In this document: piece by piece, positions 35,468-45,444 of the stretch
Position numbering within the stretch: position 1 is the stretch's first letter
How the letters are laid out: each line of letters begins with the position of its first letter
The notes under the pieces: generated by a model
Told to the model about the DNA's origin: nothing
What the model saw: only the letters and a program-made list of their open reading frames with translations
Databases searched by the model: none
Assembly: GCA_947489705.1 (NCBI GenBank)
Contig: CANLEQ010000008.1
Span: 1 to 64,000, forward strand
Length of the DNA stretch: 64,000 nucleotides
Direction of reading: 5' to 3'
Source: an uncultured Paracoccaceae bacterium
GTDB lineage: Bacteria; Pseudomonadota; Alphaproteobacteria; Rhodobacterales; Rhodobacteraceae
Program-made: the position numbers and the translations under genes

Positions 35468-36220
35468 TTGTCGATCCCGCAGGCCCTCCCGACCGCGCAC
35501 GAACCCTGGACATTGCGCCGCGACGCCGCGGCCCGGCCGGTGCCGACGATGCCGCCCATGACGCATCGCTACCGCGTCTCGTGGCTCAACGCGCGCGGAG
35601 AGGTCGAGGATTTCGTGCGCATGGGGCCCGGCACGCCGCTTTTCGTGCGCTCCTTCGCCGCCCTGGTCCGCGGAGCTCTGCTCGCCACGCCCGATGGTCC
35701 CGTTGCCGTCGAGGACGCCTATCCGGGGATGAAGATCGTGACCCGGCGCGGGCCCAAGACGCTGCTTTGGGTCGGCGGCCATACCGTCGTGCCGCGGGCG
35801 AGCGGGACCCCGCTCTACCGGCTGCCGGCCGACGCGATGGGGCTCGGGCGTCCGTCGCCCGATCTGGTTCTGGGACCGGGCGCACGTCTCGTCGGCGGCG
35901 TGCCCGCCCAGCATGCGCGCGTGGGGCGGGCGCAGGCCCTGCTTCCGGTCTCCACCCTCGCCGACGGGCAGAGCGTAATCGAAATCGCGCCGGTCTCGGC
36001 GGTGCCCTGCTTCCATCTGGGGTTCCGCGCGCATCAGACCTTCACCGTGAACGGCATCGAGATCGAAAGCGTCCATCCCGGGGCGCTTGGGCCCGAGATC
36101 GGCGACGATCTGCGGCGGTACTATCTCGGCATGTTCCCGCATGTGGAGCGCCCGGAGGATTTCGGCGTGTTGGCGATGCGGCGCCTGCCCGACCGCCCGC
36201 TGGGTGCTGTCGCGCCCTAG
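35468..36220 (+). CDS. Hint (Hedgehog/intein) domain protein lacking the usual catalytic Cys
   Basis: This 250-aa protein has a Hint_2-like region from about residue 60 (SFAALVRGALLATPDGPVAVEDAYPGMKIVTRRGPKTLLWVGGHTV). In active Hint domains a Cys (or Ser) stands four residues before the Gly of the GTxIxT strand; here that position is Ala65. Self-cleavage is therefore doubtful. The TTG start at 35468 is chosen because GAGGAG lies 7 bp upstream; an ATG 28 codons on is the alternative. The function of Hint proteins in Rhodobacterales is unclear. Its end overlaps the convergent Lrp gene by four bases. Confidence 0.75.
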   Translation: MSIPQALPTAHEPWTLRRDAAARPVPTMPPMTHRYRVSWLNARGEVEDFVRMGPGTPLFVRSFAALVRGALLATPDGPVAVEDAYPGMKIVTRRGPKTLLWVGGHTVVPRASGTPLYRLPADAMGLGRPSPDLVLGPGARLVGGVPAQHARVGRAQALLPVSTLADGQSVIEIAPVSAVPCFHLGFRAHQTFTVNGIEIESVHPGALGPEIGDDLRRYYLGMFPHVERPEDFGVLAMRRLPDRPLGAVAP

Positions 36221-36717
36221 CTCCTGCGCGCCACGCGCGCCTCGAGAACGTCGAAGGGCACGCCCGGCTCGTCCTTGGCACAACGGATGACGAGGGATGT
36301 CTTGACCGACGCGACATTCGGCGCGCTGGTCAGTTGCGACGTCAGGAACGCCTGGAAGCTCGACAGGTCCGGCGCCACGCATTTCAGCACGAAATCCACC
36401 TCACCGTTCAGCATGTGGCATTCACGAACCAGCGGCCAGTCGCGACACCGCGCCTCGAACGCGGCGAGATCGACCTCCGCCTGGCTTTGCAGGCCCACCA
36501 TCGCGAAGACCTGCACCTCGAATCCGAGGCTGCGGGTATCGACGACCGCGTGGTATCCTTCGATGAATCCCTGATCCTCGAGCGTGCGCACCCGTCGCAG
36601 GCAAGGCGGCGCAGAGATCCCGACCCTGCGGGCGAGCTCCACGTTGGTCATGCGTCCGTCGGCCTGCAATTCGGCAAGAATCAACCGATCTATCGCATCG
36701 AGCTTGTGGCCTGCCAT
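36217..36717 (-). CDS. Lrp/AsnC family transcriptional regulator
   Basis: The 166-aa regulator has an N-terminal winged HTH (LDAIDRLILAELQADGRMTNVELARRVGISAPPCLRRVRTLEDQGFIEGY) and a C-terminal RAM effector domain. The start at 36717 follows GAGGAAAC. It is divergent from trxB across 150 bp. That gap contains an AT-rich tract and the palindrome TTGCGCAA (36778-36785) in the context AACATTGCGCAACATT, a possible Lrp-type autoregulatory site (inference). The regulon and ligand are not visible from sequence. Confidence 0.9.
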   Translation of the reverse strand: MAGHKLDAIDRLILAELQADGRMTNVELARRVGISAPPCLRRVRTLEDQGFIEGYHAVVDTRSLGFEVQVFAMVGLQSQAEVDLAAFEARCRDWPLVRECHMLNGEVDFVLKCVAPDLSSFQAFLTSQLTSAPNVASVKTSLVIRCAKDEPGVPFDVLEARVARRS

Positions 36718-36753
36718 GTTTCCTCGCTGTGTGCATTCTTGTCGAACCAATAG

Positions 36754-37869
<1,116 letters not shown>

Positions 37870-37881
37870 GAGGCCGGGGCG

Positions 37882-39381
37882 ATGGGCAACACACTATACG
37901 ATGCGCTCTATGCCCCCCATACCGGCAAGCGCGACACGTTCCTCCACCTGCCCGATGGGTCGCGGCTCGCCTATGGCGACTTCGTGGCCCGCGCGGCGCA
38001 ATTCGCCCGTGCGCTCCATGATCTCGGGGCCCGCCCCGGCGACAGGGTGGCGGTGCAGGTCGCGAAACTGCCGGACACGCTGGCGCTGTTCGCGGGCTGC
38101 ACGCAGGCGGGGCTGATCTTCGTGCCGCTCAACCCGGGATACACACCCGACGAGATCGGCTATTTCGTCGGCGATGCGGAGGCGCGGATCCTCGTCTGCG
38201 ATCCCGACGACGAGGCCGCGCTCGGCGACGTTGCGACAGGGGCCGGGGCGCATCTCGCCACACTCGGCGATGGCAGGGGCACGATCCACGAGGCCGCGAA
38301 TGCCGCGCCCGCCGAGTTCCCGATCGTGGCGCGCGGACCCGAGGATCTGGCCGCGTTTCTCTATACCTCGGGGACGACCGGCCGCTCGAAGGGTGCGATG
38401 CTGTCGCACCGCAACCTCCTGTCGAACGCGCGCACGCTGGTCGAGGCCTGGCGCTTCGACGCGGACGACGTCCTGCTGCATGCGCTGCCGATCTTCCACA
38501 CGCATGGCCTTTTCGTGGGGACGAACGTCATGCTGCTGGCGGGCGGCGCGATGATCTTCCAGCCGGGCTTCGACCTCGACGCGCTGATCGAGGCGATGCC
38601 GCGGGCCACCGCGATGATGGGCGTGCCGACCTTCTACACGCGCCTTCTCTCGGACGAACGGTTCGATCGCGACCTCACCGCCGGCATGCGGCTCTTCGTC
38701 AGCGGCTCGGCCCCGCTTCTGGCCGAGACGCATCGCGCCTTCGAGGAGAGGACCGGCCACCGGATCCTCGAACGCTACGGTATGACCGAGACGAACATGA
38801 ACGTCTCGAATCCCTATGACGGCGAAAGGCGCGCGGGCACCGTGGGCTTCCCCCTGCCGGGCGTCACGCTCGAGATCCGGGATCCCGATACCGGCGCGGC
38901 CCTGCCGCAGGGCGAGATCGGGGTGATCGAGGTACGCGGCGACAACGTGTTCCAGGGCTACTGGAAGATGCCCGAGAAGACCGCCGAGGAATTGCGCGAC
39001 GACGGGTTCTTCATCACCGGCGATCTTGGCCGGATCGACGCGGACGGCTATGTCACGATCGTCGGCCGCGCCAAGGATCTGATCATTTCCGGCGGCTACA
39101 ACATCTATCCCAAGGAGATCGAGGCGATCCTCGACGAACAGCCGGGCATCCTCGAATCGGCCGTCGTGGGCGTGCCGGATCCGGATTTCGGCGAGGCGCC
39201 CGTCGCGTTCCTCGTCGCCTGCGACGGGGGCCCGGATCTCAACGCGATCCGCACCGAAATCTCCCGCACCCTCGCGCGCTACAAGCATCCCCGGCGATAC
39301 GAACTGATCGCCGAGTTGCCCCGGAACACGATGGGCAAGGTCCAGAAGGCCGCCCTGCGGGAACTCGCGGCGCAATACTGA
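37882..39381 (+). CDS. matB: Malonyl-CoA (methylmalonyl-CoA) synthetase
   Basis: The 499-aa ANL-superfamily acyl-CoA ligase has AMP-binding motif YTSGTTGRSKGAMLSH, ERYGMTETNMN, GYW, TGDLG and GRAKDLIISGGYNIYPKEIE, with catalytic Lys near the end in NTMGKVQK. The N-terminus MGNTLYDALY and the MTETNMN motif fit MatB enzymes, which activate malonate. AGGAGG precedes the start. No malonyl-CoA decarboxylase gene is adjacent. Malonate specificity comes from family resemblance. Confidence 0.88.
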   Translation: MGNTLYDALYAPHTGKRDTFLHLPDGSRLAYGDFVARAAQFARALHDLGARPGDRVAVQVAKLPDTLALFAGCTQAGLIFVPLNPGYTPDEIGYFVGDAEARILVCDPDDEAALGDVATGAGAHLATLGDGRGTIHEAANAAPAEFPIVARGPEDLAAFLYTSGTTGRSKGAMLSHRNLLSNARTLVEAWRFDADDVLLHALPIFHTHGLFVGTNVMLLAGGAMIFQPGFDLDALIEAMPRATAMMGVPTFYTRLLSDERFDRDLTAGMRLFVSGSAPLLAETHRAFEERTGHRILERYGMTETNMNVSNPYDGERRAGTVGFPLPGVTLEIRDPDTGAALPQGEIGVIEVRGDNVFQGYWKMPEKTAEELRDDGFFITGDLGRIDADGYVTIVGRAKDLIISGGYNIYPKEIEAILDEQPGILESAVVGVPDPDFGEAPVAFLVACDGGPDLNAIRTEISRTLARYKHPRRYELIAELPRNTMGKVQKAALRELAAQY

Positions 39382-39494
39382 TCGCGCAAAGAGGCCGTTT
39401 ACCAAGCATCGGTCTTGATGTTTCGGTCTATGACACGCTAGGGGGCATGCAACTCCGTCCCGACGGCATTTTTCCTTCATTCATGAGTTGCCCC

Positions 39495-41207
39495 ATGCAG
39501 ACACCCAACCTCGCCCCGATCCCCGAACTCTACGTTTCCTACGACAGCGCGCAGAAGCTGAAATCGGAGGCCGCAGATCTCGTCAGCCTCGATCTCACGC
39601 CGCGCCAGATCTGTGATCTGGAACTGCTGATGAATGGCGGCTTCGCGCCGCTGAAGGGGTTCATGGGGAAGGCGGATTACGACGGCGTCGTCGAGAACAT
39701 GCGACTGGCGGACGGGACGCTCTGGCCCATTCCGATCACGCTCGACGTGTCCGAGGCCTTCGCCGAAGGGATCGAGGACGGCCAGGATCTCGCCCTGCGC
39801 GACCAGGAAGGGGTAATTCTCGCCACGATCACGATCACCGACAAATGGTCGCCCGACAAGGCGCGCGAGGCCGAGATGGTGTTCGGCGCCGACGATGACG
39901 CACATCCCGCGGTCGATTACCTGCACAACCGCGCGGGCAGGGTCTATCTCGGCGGGCCGGTGACGGGCATCCAGCCGCCGGTCCACTACGATTTCCGCGC
40001 GCGTCGCGACACGCCCAACGAACTCCGCGCCTATTTCCGCAAGATGGGGTGGCGCCGTGTCGTGGCGTTCCAGACGCGCAACCCGCTGCACCGCGCGCAT
40101 CAGGAGCTGACCTTCCGCGCCGCGAAGGAAGCGCAGGCCAACCTGCTGATCCATCCCGTGGTCGGCATGACCAAGCCCGGCGACGTCGACCACTTCACGC
40201 GCGTGCGCTGCTACGAGGCGGTGCTCGACAAGTATCCGACCGCGACGACCACCATGTCGCTGCTGCCGCTGGCCATGCGCATGGCCGGCCCGCGCGAGGC
40301 GGTGTGGCACGGCCTGATCCGCAAGAATTACGGCTGCACCCACTTCATCGTCGGCCGCGACCATGCCGGGCCCGGCAAGAATTCCGAGGGCGAGGATTTC
40401 TACGGCCCCTACGACGCGCAGGATCTCTTCCGCACCCATCAGGAGGAGATGGGCATCGAGATGGTCGACTTCAAACACATGGTCTACGTCCAGGAACGCG
40501 CGCAATACGAGCCCGCCGACGAGATCGTCGATCAGGACAAGGTGACGATCCTCAACATCTCGGGCACCGAGCTGCGCCGTCGCCTGCGCGAGGGCCTCGA
40601 GATTCCCGAATGGTTCTCCTTCCCCGAGGTGGTGAAGGAGCTGCGCCGCACCTCGCCCCCGCGCTCGGATCAGGGATTCACGGTGTTCTTCACGGGCTTC
40701 TCGGGATCGGGCAAATCGACGATCGCCAACGCGCTGATGGTCAAGCTGATGGAGATGGGCGGGCGCCCCGTGACGCTGCTCGACGGCGACATCGTGCGCA
40801 AGAACCTGAGCTCGGAACTGGGGTTCAGCAAGGAACACCGCGACCTCAACATCCGTCGCATCGGTTATGTCGCAAGTGAGATCACCAAGAACGGCGGCAT
40901 CGCCATCTGCGCACCGATCGCCCCCTATGCGACCACGCGGCGTGCCGTGCGCGAGGATATCGAGGCGTTCGGTGCCTTCGTCGAGATCCACGTGGCGACC
41001 AGTCTCGAGGAATGCGAGCGGCGCGACCGCAAGGGCCTCTACAAGGCCGCGCGGGCGGGCAAGATCGCCGAGTTCACCGGCATCTCGGACCCCTATGACG
41101 AGCCGAAGAACCCCGAGCTCAGGATCGACACCGAGAACATGGATGTCGACAATTGCGCGCATCAGGTGCTTCTGAAGCTGGAGAGCATGGGCCTTATCGC
41201 CGCCTGA
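39495..41207 (+). CDS. sat/cysC: Bifunctional sulfate adenylyltransferase / adenylylsulfate kinase
   Basis: The 570-aa protein catalyses sulfate to APS to PAPS. The N-terminal ATP sulfurylase part (about 1-390) has FQTRNPLHRAHQELT and the later GRDHAGPG. The C-terminal APS kinase part (about 395-570) has P-loop GFSGSGKST and DGDIVRKNLSSELGFSKEHRD. This is the single-chain Sat-CysC fusion common in Rhodobacterales. ATG 39495 is chosen by comparison with usual N-termini (NLAPIPELYVSYDSAQKL); in-frame ATGs at 39483 and 39447 also exist, and the Shine-Dalgarno is weak for all three. Confidence 0.93.
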   Translation: MQTPNLAPIPELYVSYDSAQKLKSEAADLVSLDLTPRQICDLELLMNGGFAPLKGFMGKADYDGVVENMRLADGTLWPIPITLDVSEAFAEGIEDGQDLALRDQEGVILATITITDKWSPDKAREAEMVFGADDDAHPAVDYLHNRAGRVYLGGPVTGIQPPVHYDFRARRDTPNELRAYFRKMGWRRVVAFQTRNPLHRAHQELTFRAAKEAQANLLIHPVVGMTKPGDVDHFTRVRCYEAVLDKYPTATTTMSLLPLAMRMAGPREAVWHGLIRKNYGCTHFIVGRDHAGPGKNSEGEDFYGPYDAQDLFRTHQEEMGIEMVDFKHMVYVQERAQYEPADEIVDQDKVTILNISGTELRRRLREGLEIPEWFSFPEVVKELRRTSPPRSDQGFTVFFTGFSGSGKSTIANALMVKLMEMGGRPVTLLDGDIVRKNLSSELGFSKEHRDLNIRRIGYVASEITKNGGIAICAPIAPYATTRRAVREDIEAFGAFVEIHVATSLEECERRDRKGLYKAARAGKIAEFTGISDPYDEPKNPELRIDTENMDVDNCAHQVLLKLESMGLIAA

Positions 41208-41232
41208 TCCCCCTTTTGCGCGACACGAGCGA

Positions 41233-41260
41233 GAGCCCGGCCCCGATGGCCGGGCTCTTT
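41233..41260 (+). terminator. Rho-independent terminator after the sulfate-activation gene
   Basis: GAGCCCGGCC (41233-41242) pairs with GGCCGGGCTC (41248-41257) around a 5-nt loop. A short TTT follows, 26 bp past the stop codon. Confidence 0.8.
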
Positions 41261-41354
41261 GCGTTCCGGCGCGTCGCAAAAGCTTCATTCAACCGAGGTC
41301 GAGCCGACACACTGGCGATCTAGGGCTGCTGCGCAACTACAGGAGTGCGCAGCC

Positions 41355-43265
41355 ATGAAAGACCTCAAAGCCACATCGCATCTCAGCTGGGACGAATGGG
41401 ACGAATTGAACGATCCCCGCCCGGAAAGGACCGATTTCGACGATGTGGTCTCCGGTGCCATGTCCCGCCGCGGTTTTCTGGGTGGTGTCCTGGCAATCGG
41501 ATCGGGCGCCGCGGTCATGGGTCTCGGGCCCCGCGCATCGCAGGCCCAGACGGCGGTGGAGCGGTTCGCCTTCACGCCGATCCCGATCCAGACCGACACC
41601 ACGGTCCACGTCCCCGAAGGCTATCGCTGGAAGCCGCTGGCGAAATGGGGCCAGCCGCTCTTCACCGGCGTCGAAGAGATGAGCCACGAGACGGGCGTCT
41701 CACTTGCGGCCTCCGACAGGGTGTTCGGCGAGAATACCGACGGGATGGAATCGTTCGTGCACGAAGGGCATCAGCTCATCGCCGTGAACCACGAATACGT
41801 GAACCCAGAAATCAACCTGCCCCATATCGAGGGCGGCATCCCCACCAGCGCCGAGCACGTGCGCATCCTGCAGAACATGCAGGGCGTCACGGTGATGGAG
41901 ATCGCGCAAGGCGGGGACGGGTTCGAGATCGTGCTCGACAGCCCCTACAACCGCCGCATCCATCACAACACGCCGATGGAGATCCGCGGGCCCGCCGCCG
42001 GCCACGACCTCCTCAAGACCGAGGCCGATCCCGAAGGCCGCACCGCGCTCGGAACGTTCAACAATTGCGGATCGGGAAGGACGCCCTGGGGCACGTATCT
42101 GACCTGCGAGGAAAACTTCAACGGATATTTCGGCTCGACCGATCCGGAGCTCGAGGCCGATCTGCCCGAGGATTATACCCGCTACGGCATCGGGGCGCAG
42201 TCGCGCTACAATTACGAAGCCTTCGATGCGCGGTTCGACGTGTCGCAAAACCCCAACGAGCCGCGCCGCGCCGGCTACGTGGTCGAGATTGACCCGACCA
42301 ACCCCAAGAGTACCCCGATCAAGCGCACCGCGCTCGGCCGGTTCAAGCACGAGAATGCCGCCGCGACCCTCGCCGCGGACGGGCGCGTGGTGGTCTATCT
42401 GGGCGACGACGAGCGGGGCGAGTTCCTCTACAGGTTCGTGTCGGACGCGCCTTATGTCGAGGGCGAGGACACGTCGAGCCTGCTCGACGAGGGGCAGCTC
42501 TACGTCGCGAAGTTCAACGACGACATGAGCGGGGAATGGATCGCGCTGACCCCCGAGGCGACGGGAATGGCCGACGACGCCGAGATCGCGATCTTCACGC
42601 GCCTGGCCGGGTCGGCCGTGGGCGCGACGACGATGGATCGCCCGGAATGGGTGGCGGTGAATCCCGTGGCGGTCGAGGCCTATTGCGCCCTGACCAACAA
42701 CAGCGATCGCGGGATCGAGGGCAATGCGGGTGGCGATCCCGCATCCGTCGGTGGTCCCAACCCGCGCGCCGAGAACGAATATGGCCAGATCCTGCGCTGG
42801 TTCCCGGCCGACGAGGATCACGCCGCGTCGCAATTCCGCTGGGATCTCTACGTGATGGCGGGCAACCCCGTGGTGCACGACGACGCCTATGCCGGCTCCG
42901 ACAACATCGAGCCCGCCGAGGGCGAGGGAACGGTCGGCAACCTCTTCAATTCGCCCGACGGCATGTCGTTCGACACGACCGGCCTTCTGTGGATCCAGAC
43001 GGACGGCGACGACACGAACGAGGGCGATTTCGCGGGCATGGGCAACAACCAGATGCTGGCCGGCGATCCTGAAACCGGACGGATCGAGCGGTTCCTCACC
43101 GGGCCCAAAGGGTCCGAGGTGACGGGCCTGACCTGGTCGGACGACAAACGGACTATGTTCGTGGGCATCCAGCATCCGAACGCCCCCTTCCCCGATGGCG
43201 AGGGCATGCTGCCGCGCTCGGCGGTCATTCAGGTGGTCCGCGACGATAACGGCCTGCTGGGGTAG
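41355..43265 (+). CDS. PhoX-family (DUF839) Tat-exported phosphatase-like protein
   Basis: The 636-aa protein has a twin-arginine signal preceded by an acidic N-terminus (DVVSGAMSRRGFLGGVLAIGS, Arg38-Arg39), so it is folded before export. The PhoX/DUF839 domain shows NHEYVNPE, TWGTYLTCEENFNGYFG-like and GRFKHENAAATLAADGRVVVYLGDDERGEFLYRFVS segments and a late NSPDGMSFD. Known PhoX enzymes are Ca/Fe-dependent alkaline phosphatases. The catalytic set was not checked residue by residue. ATG 41355 follows AGGAG. It is single, flanked by terminators on both sides. Confidence 0.87.
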   Translation: MKDLKATSHLSWDEWDELNDPRPERTDFDDVVSGAMSRRGFLGGVLAIGSGAAVMGLGPRASQAQTAVERFAFTPIPIQTDTTVHVPEGYRWKPLAKWGQPLFTGVEEMSHETGVSLAASDRVFGENTDGMESFVHEGHQLIAVNHEYVNPEINLPHIEGGIPTSAEHVRILQNMQGVTVMEIAQGGDGFEIVLDSPYNRRIHHNTPMEIRGPAAGHDLLKTEADPEGRTALGTFNNCGSGRTPWGTYLTCEENFNGYFGSTDPELEADLPEDYTRYGIGAQSRYNYEAFDARFDVSQNPNEPRRAGYVVEIDPTNPKSTPIKRTALGRFKHENAAATLAADGRVVVYLGDDERGEFLYRFVSDAPYVEGEDTSSLLDEGQLYVAKFNDDMSGEWIALTPEATGMADDAEIAIFTRLAGSAVGATTMDRPEWVAVNPVAVEAYCALTNNSDRGIEGNAGGDPASVGGPNPRAENEYGQILRWFPADEDHAASQFRWDLYVMAGNPVVHDDAYAGSDNIEPAEGEGTVGNLFNSPDGMSFDTTGLLWIQTDGDDTNEGDFAGMGNNQMLAGDPETGRIERFLTGPKGSEVTGLTWSDDKRTMFVGIQHPNAPFPDGEGMLPRSAVIQVVRDDNGLLG

Positions 43266-43298
43266 TCGCTCCCCCAGGATCACCCGGCAGGACACTGG

Positions 43299-43327
43299 GG
43301 CGCGCCTTCGACAGGCGCGCCTTTTTT
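43299..43327 (+). terminator. Rho-independent terminator after the PhoX-like gene
   Basis: GGCGCGCC (43299-43306) pairs with GGCGCGCC (43314-43321; self-complementary) around a 7-nt loop and is followed by TTTTTT (43322-43327). It separates the PhoX-like gene from the convergent M3 peptidase gene, which ends at 43340. Confidence 0.88.
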
Positions 43328-43339
43328 CCTGGCCGCCGC

Positions 43340-45367
43340 TCAGGCCGCGGCGTCGAGACCGCGTCCCTTCAGCAGCGCCTCGACGCCCGGCATCTTGCCG
43401 CGGAAGCCGATATAGGCGTCCTTGGCCTCTTCCCTGCCGCCGGCCGAGAGGATGTGGCGTTCCAGCTTCGCGGCCGTCTCGGGATCGAACGGGCCGCCCG
43501 CCTCGCCGAAAGCCGCGAACGCATCCGCATCCATGACCTCGGACCACATGTAGCTGTAATATCCCGAAGAATATCCGTCGCCCGAGAAGACGTGGCTGAA
43601 ATGCGGCGTGGCATGCCGCATTCCGATCGCGTGCGGCATCTCGATGCCGTCGAGAATCTCGCGCTGGAACGCGATCGGGTCCTCGGGCGCCTCGCCCGCG
43701 TGGAATTCCAGGTCGACGAGCGCCGATCCGACATATTCCACCGTCTGGAAGCCCATGTCGTAGGTGTTCGCGGCCAGAAGCCGGTCGAGCATGTCGCGCG
43801 GGATGGGCTCGCCGGTTTCCGCATGGGTCGCGAATTTCTCGAGCACTTCGGGCACTTCGAGCCAATGCTCGAAGAGCTGGCTGGGAAGCTCCACGAAATC
43901 GCGCGCCACCGACGTGCCGCTGATCGATTCGTAGGTCACGTCCGACAGCATCTGGTGCAGCGCGTGGCCGAATTCGTGGAAGAGCGTGCGCGCATCGTCG
44001 TAGCTCAGCAGCGCGGGCCTGCCCTTGGCAGGCTTGGCGAAGTTGCAGACATTGACCACGATGGGGCGGATTTCGCCGGCGAGCTTCTGCTGGCTGCGCA
44101 TGGTCGAACACCAGGCTCCCGACCGCTTGGAGCCGCGCGCGAAGTAGTCGCCGAGGAAGATCGCCATGTGGCGGCCGTCGCGGGTGACCTCCCAGGCTCG
44201 GACGTCGGGGTGATAGAGCGGCACCTCAACCGGGGTGAAGTCCAGCCCGAAGAGGCGGTTCGCGCAATCCATCGCCGCCTCGATCATGCGGTCGAGCTGA
44301 AGATAGGGCTTCAGGGCGCTTTCATCGAGATCGTGTTCCTCCGCGCGGCGCTTTTCGGAATAGTACCGCCAGTCCCAGGGCTCCAATTCGCCGTTGACGC
44401 CGTCATTGTGCATCATCGCCGAAAGGCGCTGCTGGTCCTCCATCGCCCTAGCGCGCGCAGGCTCCCAGACCCGCATCAGAAGGTCGCGAACGGCGCCGGG
44501 CGTGCCGGCCATCTCGGTTTCCAGCTTGAACTCCGCGAAGCTGTCGTAGCCCAGAAGCCCCGCGCGCTCCTCGCGCAGGGCGAGGATTTCGGCCGCGAGG
44601 TCGCGGTTGTCGGTCTCGCCGCCGTTGGCGCCGCGGGCGGTCCAGGCGGTATGGGCGATCTCGCGCAGGTCGCGGCGGGGGGAAAATTGCAGGAACGGCA
44701 CGATCAGCGACCGCGACAGGGTGATCGCGGGGCCGTCGAGATCCCGCTCCTCGCCGCTGGCCCGCGCGGCCTCGATCAGGAAATCCGGCAGGCCTTCGAG
44801 ATCGCCGTCGCGCAACGGCATCGACCAGGCGCGCTCGTCGGCCAGGAGGTTCTGGCCGAACTGGACACCCAGAGAGGCCAGTCGCTCGGTCACCTGGGCG
44901 AGCCTGTCCTTGGCGAACCCGCCAAGCTGGGCGCCGCGCCTGACGAAGGAGCGACGGGTCAGAAACAGAAGCCGCGCCTCTTCGTCGGTAAGGTCGAGTT
45001 CCTCGCGCCGGTCCCAGAGCGTCTCGATCCGCGCAAAGAGCTCCGCGTTCTGCGAGACTTCGGAGGCATAGGCCGAAAGCCGGGGCGAGAAGTCGCGGCT
45101 GAGCGCCTCGCGGCGCGGATTGCTGTCGGCGCCGGCGAGGTTGTAAAACACACCCAGCACCCGGCCGAGCGTGGCATCGGCGCGCTCCAGCGCCTCGATC
45201 GTGTTGGCGAAGGTCGGTGCCTCGTCGAGCGCCGCGATGGCCGCCACGTTCGCCCGCGCCTCTTCGAGGGCCGCATCCACCGCTTCGTCGAAATGGTCGT
45301 CCTCGATCCGCTCGAACGGCGGCATCCGGTAGGGGGTCGTCCAATCGTCCAGAAGGGGGTTGGTCAC
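43340..45367 (-). CDS. M3-family metallopeptidase (oligopeptidase A type)
   Basis: The 675-aa cytoplasmic zinc peptidase has the HEFGH active site in TLFHEFGHALHQMLS and the third ligand Glu in the following helix (FVELPSQLFEHW). The C-terminal motif HFSHVFSGDGYSSGYYSYMWSEVMDADAFAAF is typical of oligopeptidase A/Dcp. It degrades short peptides. The GTG start at 45367 has AAAGGAG 6 bp upstream and gives the expected length; a longer frame exists but is Arg-rich. Confidence 0.93.
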   Translation of the reverse strand: MTNPLLDDWTTPYRMPPFERIEDDHFDEAVDAALEEARANVAAIAALDEAPTFANTIEALERADATLGRVLGVFYNLAGADSNPRREALSRDFSPRLSAYASEVSQNAELFARIETLWDRREELDLTDEEARLLFLTRRSFVRRGAQLGGFAKDRLAQVTERLASLGVQFGQNLLADERAWSMPLRDGDLEGLPDFLIEAARASGEERDLDGPAITLSRSLIVPFLQFSPRRDLREIAHTAWTARGANGGETDNRDLAAEILALREERAGLLGYDSFAEFKLETEMAGTPGAVRDLLMRVWEPARARAMEDQQRLSAMMHNDGVNGELEPWDWRYYSEKRRAEEHDLDESALKPYLQLDRMIEAAMDCANRLFGLDFTPVEVPLYHPDVRAWEVTRDGRHMAIFLGDYFARGSKRSGAWCSTMRSQQKLAGEIRPIVVNVCNFAKPAKGRPALLSYDDARTLFHEFGHALHQMLSDVTYESISGTSVARDFVELPSQLFEHWLEVPEVLEKFATHAETGEPIPRDMLDRLLAANTYDMGFQTVEYVGSALVDLEFHAGEAPEDPIAFQREILDGIEMPHAIGMRHATPHFSHVFSGDGYSSGYYSYMWSEVMDADAFAAFGEAGGPFDPETAAKLERHILSAGGREEAKDAYIGFRGKMPGVEALLKGRGLDAAA

Positions 45368-45444
45368 GTGCGGCTCCTTTGTTGCTCGCTCATGACCTAG
45401 GGTCTGGACCCGACCATTGCCAGCCCCCACCCCGGCCCGGTCGT

